NCBI GenBank assembly: GCA_013297585.1 | Contig: JAAFHG010000202.1 | Coordinates: forward strand, 1 to 6,756 | Source: Chitinophagales bacterium | GTDB lineage: Bacteria > Bacteroidota > Bacteroidia > Chitinophagales > Chitinophagaceae | Length of the DNA: 6,756 nucleotides | Reading direction: 5' to 3' | In this document: piece by piece, positions 1-5,095 of the stretch | How positions within the stretch are numbered: position 1 is the first letter of the stretch | How the letters are laid out: every line of letters starts with the position of its first letter | Program-made: the position numbers and the translations under genes | The notes under the pieces: generated by a model | Seen by the model: only the letters and a program-made list of their open reading frames with translations | Database searches by the model: none | What the model was told of the DNA's origin: nothing

Positions 1-20
1 ATCGAAGAGCGGAGAGCGGA

Positions 21-944
21 TTAGAAAATAACGCTTCTACTTCTTACAAATTCTACAGCACCACTTTTTTCATAATCTGAACTTAAATTAATTGAGATTT
101 CTTTTCCATCACATAAAATTCTTAAGAAAGCGGTATTAGGCGGTTTACTACCTAAATTATCTGCATATAACACCAAGATATTTTTTCGGTCTTTTAGTAT
201 TGGTATTTTTATAATATATGGTGCTGCACTTAGCGTGAGTTTCTGTATCAATAATTTACCATTATACATCAAACTCACCTTATCACCGTCTATCTCACCA
301 TCATCGTATAGTCTAATTTCAGCAGAATCACCTTTAACTACAATTTTTTCTATACTTAAGTCAATCGCTCTTTTTAAAAATATTGCACCTTGCTTTAGCG
401 AATCAAAATTATAAATACTATCAACCCTAATATTACCATCACTTGCGGTTTTGAGTTTATAGTAATAAACGTCATTATTACAGCCTTTTTTTAAATTTTT
501 GTGATTGCTAACTTTAATTATAAGGCTATCAGCATTTTGCTCTAATTTTAAGTCGCTTGAATCAGTATTACTACAATCAATCCAGTACATATTAGAATAG
601 CTTGGAAAGTCTTTTGCGTAAACTCTTTTAGCCCGAAGCCATCTTAACGATTTGCCATAGATAGTACCAAAAACTGGCGCTAATGCAATTACAGTAGAAT
701 CTTCAGACCATATATTTTTTATAACACCGCTAAAATGAACACCACTCACTCTTGAAATTTCTAACTCGCTATTTAGAAACCCAACAGTTCCTTTGTTCCC
801 TGTTACTTTCACAGTAGTAAGCCATTTGCCAATTAATAATTCATTAGAACTTTGTGTACAAGCTACTTTAAAAAAAAATAGTGAAATGTTAAGCAAAATC
901 ACTCCTTTGTGTTTATAAAAATAGTTGCCCCAATTTCTCATCAC
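21..944 (-). CDS. Putative lipoprotein with lipocalin-like start and conserved C-terminal beta-rich domain
   Basis: Unnamed 307-aa protein, probably anchored in a membrane on the periplasmic or surface side. The N-terminus has a basic stretch, a hydrophobic core (about residues 14-25) and a lipobox-like VAC with Cys29, suggesting signal peptidase II processing. After the cysteine, 'IGKW' at 38-41 followed by alternating beta-like segments resembles the opening strand of lipocalin-type lipoproteins; this is inference. Residues about 200-301 form a distinct module, with 'RLYDDGEIDGDKVSL' followed by 'YADNLGSKPPNTAFL' and 'LSSDYEKSGAVEF'. From memory this pattern recurs at the C-terminus of many secreted or lipoprotein-type Bacteroidota proteins of unknown function. 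It is the last gene of the window's second cassette and lies 30 bp after the preceding lipoprotein gene, so co-transcription is likely. A second Met at position 2 is an equally possible start. It may be an accessory or immunity partner, or simply a neighbouring surface lipoprotein. Confidence 0.8.
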   Translation of the reverse strand: MMRNWGNYFYKHKGVILLNISLFFFKVACTQSSNELLIGKWLTTVKVTGNKGTVGFLNSELEISRVSGVHFSGVIKNIWSEDSTVIALAPVFGTIYGKSLRWLRAKRVYAKDFPSYSNMYWIDCSNTDSSDLKLEQNADSLIIKVSNHKNLKKGCNNDVYYYKLKTASDGNIRVDSIYNFDSLKQGAIFLKRAIDLSIEKIVVKGDSAEIRLYDDGEIDGDKVSLMYNGKLLIQKLTLSAAPYIIKIPILKDRKNILVLYADNLGSKPPNTAFLRILCDGKEISINLSSDYEKSGAVEFVRSRSVIF

Positions 945-974
945 CCTATGTGTTTAGTTATGTAAAAATTACGA

Positions 975-1430
975 TTAATTGGTATAACGGCTGATGACTT
1001 TTGATTTTAAACTGGCAATATCATATCGTATAGTATATGAGCAAGATATATTTTCGCCTTCACTATTTTTTCGCCAACCTTTTTCATCACTACTAATTAT
1101 AATGTCAATAAATTGATGGTTATTTCTATAGCCCATTACATTCTTTACTACCTTAACAATTTGGAATGCTTGCTGTTTTATATAATTGGTATCTTTCCCA
1201 CAAAAAACTGAATTCTTATAATAGGTATTGTAATAACTATATACAATCTTGTAAATACCATCTTGGCGGTTTTCTTTGATGGCTTTACTGTCATAATACA
1301 AGGAAATATAATCCTCTTTCCAATTTTCGAGAAAATTCTTCTCTTTGAGTGTCAAAGGAATTTTACTTGTGGAACAGGAATCATTCAAAATCGTAATTAA
1401 AAGTATAATAAAAAAAAATCTCTTATTCAT
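975..1430 (-). CDS. Small putative lipoprotein downstream of secreted protein; candidate immunity protein
   Basis: Unrecognised 151-aa protein. It begins MNKRFFFIILLITILNDSC: a short basic start, a strongly hydrophobic core, and Cys19 preceded by Asn-Asp-Ser. That is a loose but acceptable Bacteroidota lipobox, so a lipoprotein is likely. The mature part is rich in Tyr, Lys and Ile and has Cys77 and Cys130 (approximate) that could pair. No catalytic motif is visible. It follows the 332-aa secreted protein after 69 bp that contain a strong hairpin, and precedes the 307-aa lipoprotein by 30 bp. The order 'secreted protein with variable body, then small lipoprotein' is repeated at 6609-3879 with an unrelated pair. 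This is the basis for suggesting, as inference only, that it protects against or assists the upstream product. The leader just upstream is A/T-rich with no Shine-Dalgarno, as is usual in this phylum. Confidence 0.78.
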   Translation of the reverse strand: MNKRFFFIILLITILNDSCSTSKIPLTLKEKNFLENWKEDYISLYYDSKAIKENRQDGIYKIVYSYYNTYYKNSVFCGKDTNYIKQQAFQIVKVVKNVMGYRNNHQFIDIIISSDEKGWRKNSEGENISCSYTIRYDIASLKSKVISRYTN

Positions 1431-1440
1431 GGATTATTTT

Positions 1441-1477
1441 TTAAAACCAGCCTAAAGATTATGAGTATCTTTAGGCT
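1441..1477 (-). terminator. Strong hairpin with short T run, between secreted protein and lipoprotein genes
   Basis: A perfect 11-bp inverted repeat (AGCCTAAAGAT at 1449-1459 and ATCTTTAGGCT at 1467-1477) encloses a 7-nt loop. On the minus strand the stem is followed by GG and then TTTT, so it reads as an intrinsic terminator, though the T run is short and offset by two G. It lies 22 bp past the stop of the 332-aa gene and 19 bp before the ATG of the 151-aa lipoprotein gene. Full termination would cut off both lipoprotein genes, and there is hardly room for another promoter. Partial termination that lowers downstream expression, or mRNA 3'-end protection, is therefore as likely as a true operon end. 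Confidence 0.65.
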
Positions 1478-1499
1478 AGAATTAATTAACTATAAAGTA

Positions 1500-2498
1500 T
1501 CATGGTAAACACTGTGCAAATATAGTTTTTTGTGCATAAACAAAATTTTCTACATTTTGTGATACAATGCCTTTGTATTCGATTAGACATGTAATAACAA
1601 TTTTAACAGGTTTTATTGTCCAGTTAGTACTCCAATCTGTGAGTGGATCCGAAATGTCAGTGTTAAATGATATACAGTCAGAATAGTTGTACGTTGCACC
1701 CGCACTGGCTGTTGAAGGTGGTGGTGTAATTACTAAAGATGGAATATATTCAAAAGAAAATGGAAGATTGACTGACTGACCATCCTGTCGAATCAATGCA
1801 ACCGTAAAGGTTACTTTTGGTTTATTCTCTAAATTAGTAGGTATAGTTGTTGGCAAGGCTAAATTCATGTTTAAACACGGGACTAGCTTATCATAAACCA
1901 AAGATGTATTATTATATCTTCTACCTATGGAATATGAACCCGAAATAGAAAAACCACTTGTTGATAAAGGTGTTGAATTAACTGTTGTTGTGGTACTGTT
2001 GAACAAACCTTGAAAATCGAAACTTCCTGTATTTAAATAGATTTGTGATACAGTTCCACCACCACTTCCACTTCCACTTCCATTTCCATTTCCAGTTGAG
2101 CTTCCACCTGTACCACCAGAAGAGGTTCCGCCATCTCCTTGCCAACCTTCATCACCTGTTGACGGTGGTGTGTATGTTGGTGGTTCAGGAAAAGGCTGAC
2201 CGATTGAGTCCCATGCTTTTACCTCACTATGACATTCTGTAGACGTTACTTGTGAAGTATTAACACAGTCTGTATAAACTGTGCAAACTTTATAAACTTT
2301 TACCCCAGCAGAAAAATTTTCATATATCAATTCTTCAGTCGTATGAAAGCAACTTACATTATCAAATGGTTCACTCCCAATTCCTTCGCCACCACCTTGA
2401 GCTAGTGTTATAGGAAGATTGATTAAAGTTATTTTGCCTTTCTTTAAGGTTGGAATAATATTGAAAAACAATATCACCAACAGTATTATTTTTTTCAT
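1500..2498 (-). CDS. Secreted protein with shared signal peptide, Gly/Ser linker and unknown C-terminal domain
   Basis: Unrecognised 332-aa exported protein. Residues 1-34 are a signal peptide ending in LAQ (likely cleavage before Gln34). It aligns without gaps to the start of the 517-aa protein at 5056-6609, with 16 of 34 residues identical by hand count. Residues 35-105 are a small Cys-containing segment (Cys50, 72, 78, 89). A Pro-rich stretch (about 102-113) and a Gly/Ser/Thr/Asn-rich linker (about 114-149) follow. The C-terminal 180 residues are rich in beta-forming and Thr/Ser residues with Cys208, 275, 304 and 330, suggesting a disulphide-stabilised extracellular domain. No catalytic motif was seen. 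The start is supported by the near-identical sequence around this ATG and the one at 6609. It begins 20 bp after the sorting-domain stop at 2519, so it probably depends on upstream transcription. By position and design it is a candidate variable effector, but that is inference. Confidence 0.85.
   Translation of the reverse strand: MKKIILLVILFFNIIPTLKKGKITLINLPITLAQGGGEGIGSEPFDNVSCFHTTEELIYENFSAGVKVYKVCTVYTDCVNTSQVTSTECHSEVKAWDSIGQPFPEPPTYTPPSTGDEGWQGDGGTSSGGTGGSSTGNGNGSGSGSGGGTVSQIYLNTGSFDFQGLFNSTTTTVNSTPLSTSGFSISGSYSIGRRYNNTSLVYDKLVPCLNMNLALPTTIPTNLENKPKVTFTVALIRQDGQSVNLPFSFEYIPSLVITPPPSTASAGATYNYSDCISFNTDISDPLTDWSTNWTIKPVKIVITCLIEYKGIVSQNVENFVYAQKTIFAQCLP
2065..2094. repeat. In-frame hexanucleotide tandem repeat encoding Gly-Ser/Gly-Asn linker
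   Basis: Five consecutive 6-bp units (three CTTCCA then two TTTCCA on the plus strand) encode the alternating NGNGSGSGSG stretch of the 332-aa protein. Because the unit is a multiple of three, copy-number change would alter linker length without breaking the frame. The His/Phe-rich plus-strand reading through it is a shadow of this repeat. Confidence 0.85.
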
Positions 2499-2645
2499 TG
2501 TCTGTTTATTTTAAAAATTTACAATTTCACCACTTTAGCGGTTCTTACCTTGTTGCCATATTGTAGCTTAAGTATATAGTAGCCCGCAGCTATTTGCTGG
2601 GTTTGTATAGGTAATGTATAGCTACCTGCTGGCAGTACACCTGCG
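2481..2645 (-). repeat. Long direct repeat, copy A: sorting-domain 3' end plus start of next gene
   Basis: This stretch matches 6592-6756 at a constant offset of 4111 bp with no indels. By hand count about 8 of the first 160 positions differ, clustered at 2566-2591 apart from one in the leader. It covers the last roughly 40 codons of the T9SS sorting domain, the 20-bp gap and the first codons of the downstream signal-peptide gene. The match at the 2641-2645 end is poor. Copy B continues past the window edge, so the true length is unknown. The repeat is in direct orientation and could support recombination that exchanges or deletes the 4.1 kb between copies. Confidence 0.92.
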
Positions 2646-2857
2646 GCATTGCTATATACGGGTTTACCATCTATGGTAACTATACTTGTTACTACATTGG
2701 CGGCTTCTTTTAGCTCAAAGTCTATATTTATCACTGCACCAAATGGGTTAGGGTAAGCTCGTAAAGTATTGTTTACTATTAGGCTACCATCTTCGTTGGT
2801 TATATTAATTTTATCGGTACTAGTGCTAGCCATAGTGCGTACTAATGCTAAGTACAT
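2519..2857 (-). CDS. Orphan T9SS type A C-terminal sorting domain (cargo missing)
   Basis: This 112-aa frame is essentially one T9SS type A sorting domain. It contains LRAYPNPF at residues 32-39, beta strands INIDFEL and VVTSIVTIDGKPVY, then LPAGSYTLPI, IAAGYYILKLQY and the basic end KVRTAKVVKL. In the T9SS family this domain is the removable C-terminal signal of a much larger secreted protein. Here the frame upstream of the ATG is open only to a TAA at 2930-2932 (25 codons), so no cargo is attached and no signal peptide is present. Without Sec export it could not be handled by the T9SS. It is best read as a gene remnant or a recombination landmark, and may not be translated. It ends 20 bp before the 332-aa gene, as copy B does before the 517-aa gene. 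The sequence looks somewhat more GC-rich than its neighbours. Confidence 0.8.
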   Translation of the reverse strand: MYLALVRTMASTSTDKINITNEDGSLIVNNTLRAYPNPFGAVINIDFELKEAANVVTSIVTIDGKPVYSNAAGVLPAGSYTLPIQTQQIAAGYYILKLQYGNKVRTAKVVKL

Positions 2858-3025
2858 AGGTTTGGCTGGCTCGTTTCGGCTTGATAATTGTGCTAGTTTT
2901 TTTGTGCTGAAATTTTTAACACAAATATTTTAGCACAGCTTTGTGCTAGATTTTTTCTTTATAGAAAACCCGCACAAAAAAAGTGTTAGTTTAATTATGT
3001 TTAGATAACAATTAGAATTGCTTAC

Positions 3026-3114
3026 AAAAGTTTAAAAAAGCCGCAGGTGAAACACAACAACGGCTGGGTGAAAAATATTGTTGGAAAGCTTAAAACGACC
3101 TTTGCAGGATGCCA
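3026..3114. repeat. Intergenic repeat element, copy 1 (downstream side of 158-aa gene)
   Basis: Two blocks match the region 3677-3768 in the same orientation. Block Y, 3026-3064, aligns without gaps to 3730-3768 (about 7 differences in 39). Block X, 3071-3114, aligns without gaps to 3677-3720 (about 9 differences in 44). On the plus strand the order here is Y then X, while at the other site it is X then Y followed by a diverged X-like segment, as if both come from an alternating X-Y array. Block Y contains GCCG/CGGC and A/T runs and reads on the minus strand as a decayed version of the terminator at 3739-3768. Confidence 0.7.
3034..3064 (-). terminator. Weak, decayed intrinsic terminator after 158-aa gene
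   Basis: On the minus strand a 4-bp GCCG/CGGC stem (3061-3064 and 3040-3043), with a G-T pair able to extend it, is followed by a run of six T. It is homologous to the much stronger hairpin at 3739-3768, whose 9-bp stem has been lost here through substitutions. Activity is doubtful. Confidence 0.35.
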
Positions 3115-3136
3115 TCAACTGCCAAAACAAATAATT

Positions 3137-3613
3137 CTAATAATTCCCGATATCTTGAACAATTCTGGTAGAATAAAAGCCTTGATCTACATTACTCCAA
3201 TTCAAATCACCTTGATTCTTTTGTAGCATCATAGTTTTATATTCTTGAATTGTGATAGGTACATCCCAAATAATATGTAAAACTGTTGACCACTTCCTCT
3301 CTTTCTTATTAATTGTAGATTCATAACTATCAAAAGATATAATTAAGCCACTAATTTCATCAATTTTAGAATTAACTATAATGCATGATTTAACAGGAAT
3401 ACTTAAATCATTTAGCAAATTACCTAATGGCTTGCCTATATAAATGCTCTTATTAGATACAGCATTTTTTATCATAACTACTGTATCAATATTGACAATT
3501 CCTGTATCACTGTCAGTTTTTAATACTTCAAACTTAGATAAAGCTGAAGAAGCGTTACTTGCTTTGCAAATAATTAATATACTTAGCATCGAAATAAAAA
3601 AATGATTTTTCAT
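3137..3613 (-). CDS. Small exported protein of unknown function
   Basis: Unrecognised 158-aa protein. The start MKNHFFISMLSILIICKASNASS is a plausible Sec signal peptide, with a hydrophobic core at about 5-16 and likely cleavage after Ala21. The single Cys16 lies inside the core and is preceded by Ile, so a lipobox is unlikely. The mature part has the segment VNIDTVVMIKNAVSNKSIYIGKPL with regular beta-like alternation, and a Trp-containing C-terminal half (about residues 108-150). No motif identifies a function. The gene stands alone between two copies of the intergenic repeat, about 20 bp from one and about 65 bp from the other. A strong terminator lies upstream (3739-3768), so it probably needs its own promoter within 3614-3735, but I could not identify one. 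In the cassette model it would be an extra, orphan immunity-like unit. This is inference. Confidence 0.72.
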   Translation of the reverse strand: MKNHFFISMLSILIICKASNASSALSKFEVLKTDSDTGIVNIDTVVMIKNAVSNKSIYIGKPLGNLLNDLSIPVKSCIIVNSKIDEISGLIISFDSYESTINKKERKWSTVLHIIWDVPITIQEYKTMMLQKNQGDLNWSNVDQGFYSTRIVQDIGNY

Positions 3614-3676
3614 TGTGTATCTTTTTTAATCTTTTTTGCCTTTGTTGGTGCAGCTTTCACTAACAAAACCTTGCTT

Positions 3677-3778
3677 AAAAATATTGTAGGCATGCTTGAT
3701 ACAACCTCTGCGGCATGCCAACAGCAGCTAAAAGTTTTAAAAAGCCGTTGGTGAAGCTTACCAACGGCGGTGAAAAAG
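3677..3778. repeat. Intergenic repeat element, copy 2 (upstream side of 158-aa gene)
   Basis: Block X (3677-3720) contains a perfect 7-bp inverted repeat GGCATGC/GCATGCC (3689-3695 and 3713-3719) around a 17-nt loop. Block Y (3730-3768) contains the perfect 9-bp terminator stem, then GGTGAAAAA, after which a diverged X-like segment begins at the same spacing as in copy 1. The copies at 3026-3114 and here are in direct orientation and bracket the 158-aa gene, giving it the look of a discrete cassette. Confidence 0.7.
3735..3768 (-). terminator. Intrinsic terminator downstream of 162-aa lipoprotein gene
   Basis: On the minus strand a perfect 9-bp stem GCCGTTGGT/ACCAACGGC (3760-3768 and 3744-3752) with a 7-nt loop is followed directly by TTTTT and AAAA. 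This is a textbook rho-independent terminator shape. It lies about 110 bp after the lipoprotein stop and would close the transcript that starts upstream of the 517-aa gene. The A run before the stem does not exist on the other strand in useful form, so it is directional for the minus strand. Confidence 0.75.
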
Positions 3779-3878
3779 CCTGTAATTGTACAATATGGCA
3801 TCAGAGATGCCTTTTATCTGTACTTCGACTTGCCCTTGAGGAACAAATCGAAGAGGCATTGAAAATATAACCCCTATG

Positions 3879-4367
3879 TTACTTGTATCTTAGAATTATA
3901 CCTTTCTTGCAAAAAAAGAAAGTTTCAATTGTGCCATTAGTATATGTTACATCAGCAATATAATCGTCAACATAAGTACCTAGAGGATTACGTTTGGGAT
4001 CTTCCACATAGTTTTTATTAAGCTTTTCAGAGGTTTTGTAGAACCAATAACGGCATTGATAATAACTCTTTAGAATACTTTGTTCCTCTTTACTAGAATC
4101 AATAAAACTTAAAAGTCGCTTTTTTAAATATCCAGTATCGGGTATATCATTTTCAAGGATAAATATTCTAACACAAGCTTTCTTTCTAAGTGGTAACTCC
4201 CCCTTATTTTCAACTAGCACTGCATCTTCATGCATGTATGGACTCAATGGGAAAATTTTTGAATTTGAAGTATTTATGGAAATACTAGTATTTGTATTGC
4301 ATGCAATCGTATCCAAAAGCGTAAAACACAAAATACATCTAAGAAAAAATATGCGTTTATTTACCAT
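3879..4367 (-). CDS. Putative lipoprotein after DUF3289 gene; candidate immunity protein
   Basis: Unrecognised 162-aa protein. The N-terminus MVNKRIFFLRCILCFTLL is basic then hydrophobic, and TIAC with Cys23 is a plausible relaxed lipobox, followed by a Ser/Thr/Asn-rich spacer (24-38). The mature domain has CVRIFILEND around 65-74, a Lys/Ser-rich probable helix (about 80-100), CRYWFYK at about 105-111 and a C-terminal beta hairpin-like DYIADVTYTNGTIETFFFC. No enzyme motif is visible. It begins 17 bp after the stop of the DUF3289 frame, so it is almost certainly in the same transcript, and it is followed by a strong terminator. Small lipoproteins placed right after a multidomain secreted protein with a variable C-terminus often act as immunity proteins, and that is my leading but unproven reading here. 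Confidence 0.8.
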   Translation of the reverse strand: MVNKRIFFLRCILCFTLLDTIACNTNTSISINTSNSKIFPLSPYMHEDAVLVENKGELPLRKKACVRIFILENDIPDTGYLKKRLLSFIDSSKEEQSILKSYYQCRYWFYKTSEKLNKNYVEDPKRNPLGTYVDDYIADVTYTNGTIETFFFCKKGIILRYK

Positions 4368-4384
4368 AAAATTTGTTATAATGT

Positions 4385-5095
4385 TTAATACGAACCACTA
4401 AATGGCACATTAATTACTACTTCTGTTATAAATGGCTTATGCCAGCTATAACTTGCATTTCTAGATGGACATTTAAAATGTTGTAAGATATACCATGCAT
4501 GAAACCCCTTCTTCGTTCCAAAAATAGGCAAAGTAGCAGTCCAACCTGAGTTATTTGTTATAACATCTTGCTTATCCAAGCCATAATCATCAAACAAAGA
4601 AAATTTAATATTCCCGCAATAAGTTCTGTTAGAGCTGCATACTTTTAAACTTGTTACTTCACCTTTTGCGGACCAAACAGCATGTATTGCTATTCCTAAT
4701 CCATTTAATTTGTCTGTTTCATCACCAAATACAGGTGGGGTGTATTCATTATCTACATTGGCAAGGGGCGTATTTGATGCTGCCAAGTTATTTTGAATTC
4801 CATCTTTCAATTTCTTTAAAATTAAATCTCTATATTTCTCAAAACTAGAGTGAAAGCTAATTCGCCAGTCGAGATAAGCATTTCTATAGTTAATTTCAGG
4901 GTGATCGCTATTGTAAAATTTCCTAACTAAATCTGCATTGACACTTTCCATAAAAATATCTAATTTCGATGTAACAGTGACTAATGATAACATTCGTGAT
5001 TTTAATTCCCATTCGGTTTTGTTGTAAACTTCATCTTGATCTAGAGATAAATACCCTATAGTAGTATTGTCATTTGTAACATCACAATATCCCAT
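4385..5095 (-). CDS. DUF3289 domain, displaced into its own frame (3' part of split gene)
   Basis: This 236-aa frame is recognised from memory as DUF3289. Landmarks are NGLGIAIHAVW at 131-141, FDDYGLDKQDV at 168-178, FHAWYILQHF at 198-207 and KPFITEVVINV at 220-230. They line up in order with family members from enterobacteria, which read roughly NGMGI.VHDTWA, DHFGLDD.DI, FRIWFVLQRY and KPFMT. The family also starts with a motif like DYSADDM..GDL. Here that motif is split: IDAEDM lies at the end of the upstream 517-aa frame and GYCDV at the beginning of this one. There is no signal peptide and no separate leader, and the ATG is part of a 7-bp repeat, so this is not an independent gene start. 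It overlaps the upstream frame by 40 bp. It could still be translated by reinitiation or frameshifting. Biochemical function of DUF3289 is not known to me; position at the C-terminus of a large secreted carrier suggests an effector domain. Confidence 0.82.
   Translation of the reverse strand: MGYCDVTNDNTTIGYLSLDQDEVYNKTEWELKSRMLSLVTVTSKLDIFMESVNADLVRKFYNSDHPEINYRNAYLDWRISFHSSFEKYRDLILKKLKDGIQNNLAASNTPLANVDNEYTPPVFGDETDKLNGLGIAIHAVWSAKGEVTSLKVCSSNRTYCGNIKFSLFDDYGLDKQDVITNNSGWTATLPIFGTKKGFHAWYILQHFKCPSRNASYSWHKPFITEVVINVPFSGSY

Larger units (their letters stand above)
2858..3136. other. Intergenic region with AT-rich inverted/direct repeats and a decayed repeat element
   Basis: No gene is visible in these 279 bp. 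The first 75 bp upstream of the sorting-domain ATG are open in that frame. Within 2888-2956 there are two direct copies of TTGTGCTAG followed by a T run (2888-2903 and 2941-2956). Between them is an inverted repeat TGTGCT/AGCACA (2903-2908 and 2932-2937) with T-rich flanks on the plus strand. Further on, 3026-3114 is a copy of the repeat element described separately. I found no convincing Bacteroidota promoter (TTG about 19-20 bp before TAnnTTTG) on the minus strand, although a promoter here would be needed if the terminator-like hairpin at 3026-3064 works. Confidence 0.6.
3614..3878. other. Intergenic region dominated by hairpins and repeat blocks
   Basis: I see no convincing gene in these 265 bp. 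It holds repeat block X with a 7-bp hairpin, block Y forming the minus-strand terminator, and a further perfect hairpin GGCATC-AGA-GATGCC at 3797-3811 followed by four T on the plus strand. There is also a spaced CTTCGA/TCGAAG pair (3823-3828 and 3848-3853) reminiscent of the short REP-like elements common in this phylum. The nonamer ATCGAAGAG at 3847-3855 recurs at window position 2-9 (with the preceding A), again just after a gene's stop codon, but that is too short to prove homology. Confidence 0.55.

Noticed and set aside
2045..2242. Plus-strand frame with a His/Phe-rich repeat
   Set aside because: It is the complement of the Gly/Ser hexanucleotide repeat and linker of the 332-aa gene; the repetitive histidines follow from the repeat.
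3026..3114. Integron attC-like or CRISPR-like array
   Set aside because: No core GTTRRRY sites, no integrase and no regular repeat-spacer pattern; only two to three diverged blocks.
3610..3801. A 63-codon minus-strand reading frame overlapping the start of the 158-aa gene by ATGA
   Set aside because: It runs straight through the perfect terminator hairpin and the X/Y repeat blocks. The repeat copies differ by substitutions that do not favour one codon position, and the peptide has no recognisable features.
3797..3811. Plus-strand terminator (GGCATC-AGA-GATGCC then TTTT)
   Set aside because: The stem is only 6 bp and no plus-strand gene precedes it. More likely part of the repeat array, so it is mentioned only within the intergenic entry.
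4510..4540. Minus-strand TATTTTTG resembling the Bacteroidota -7 element
   Set aside because: It is inside the DUF3289 coding sequence, and the nearest TTG is only about 15 bp upstream, shorter than the usual 19-20 bp.
4651..4848. Plus-strand frame of 65 codons inside the DUF3289 region
   Set aside because: Lies wholly opposite a recognised conserved domain and shows no features of its own.
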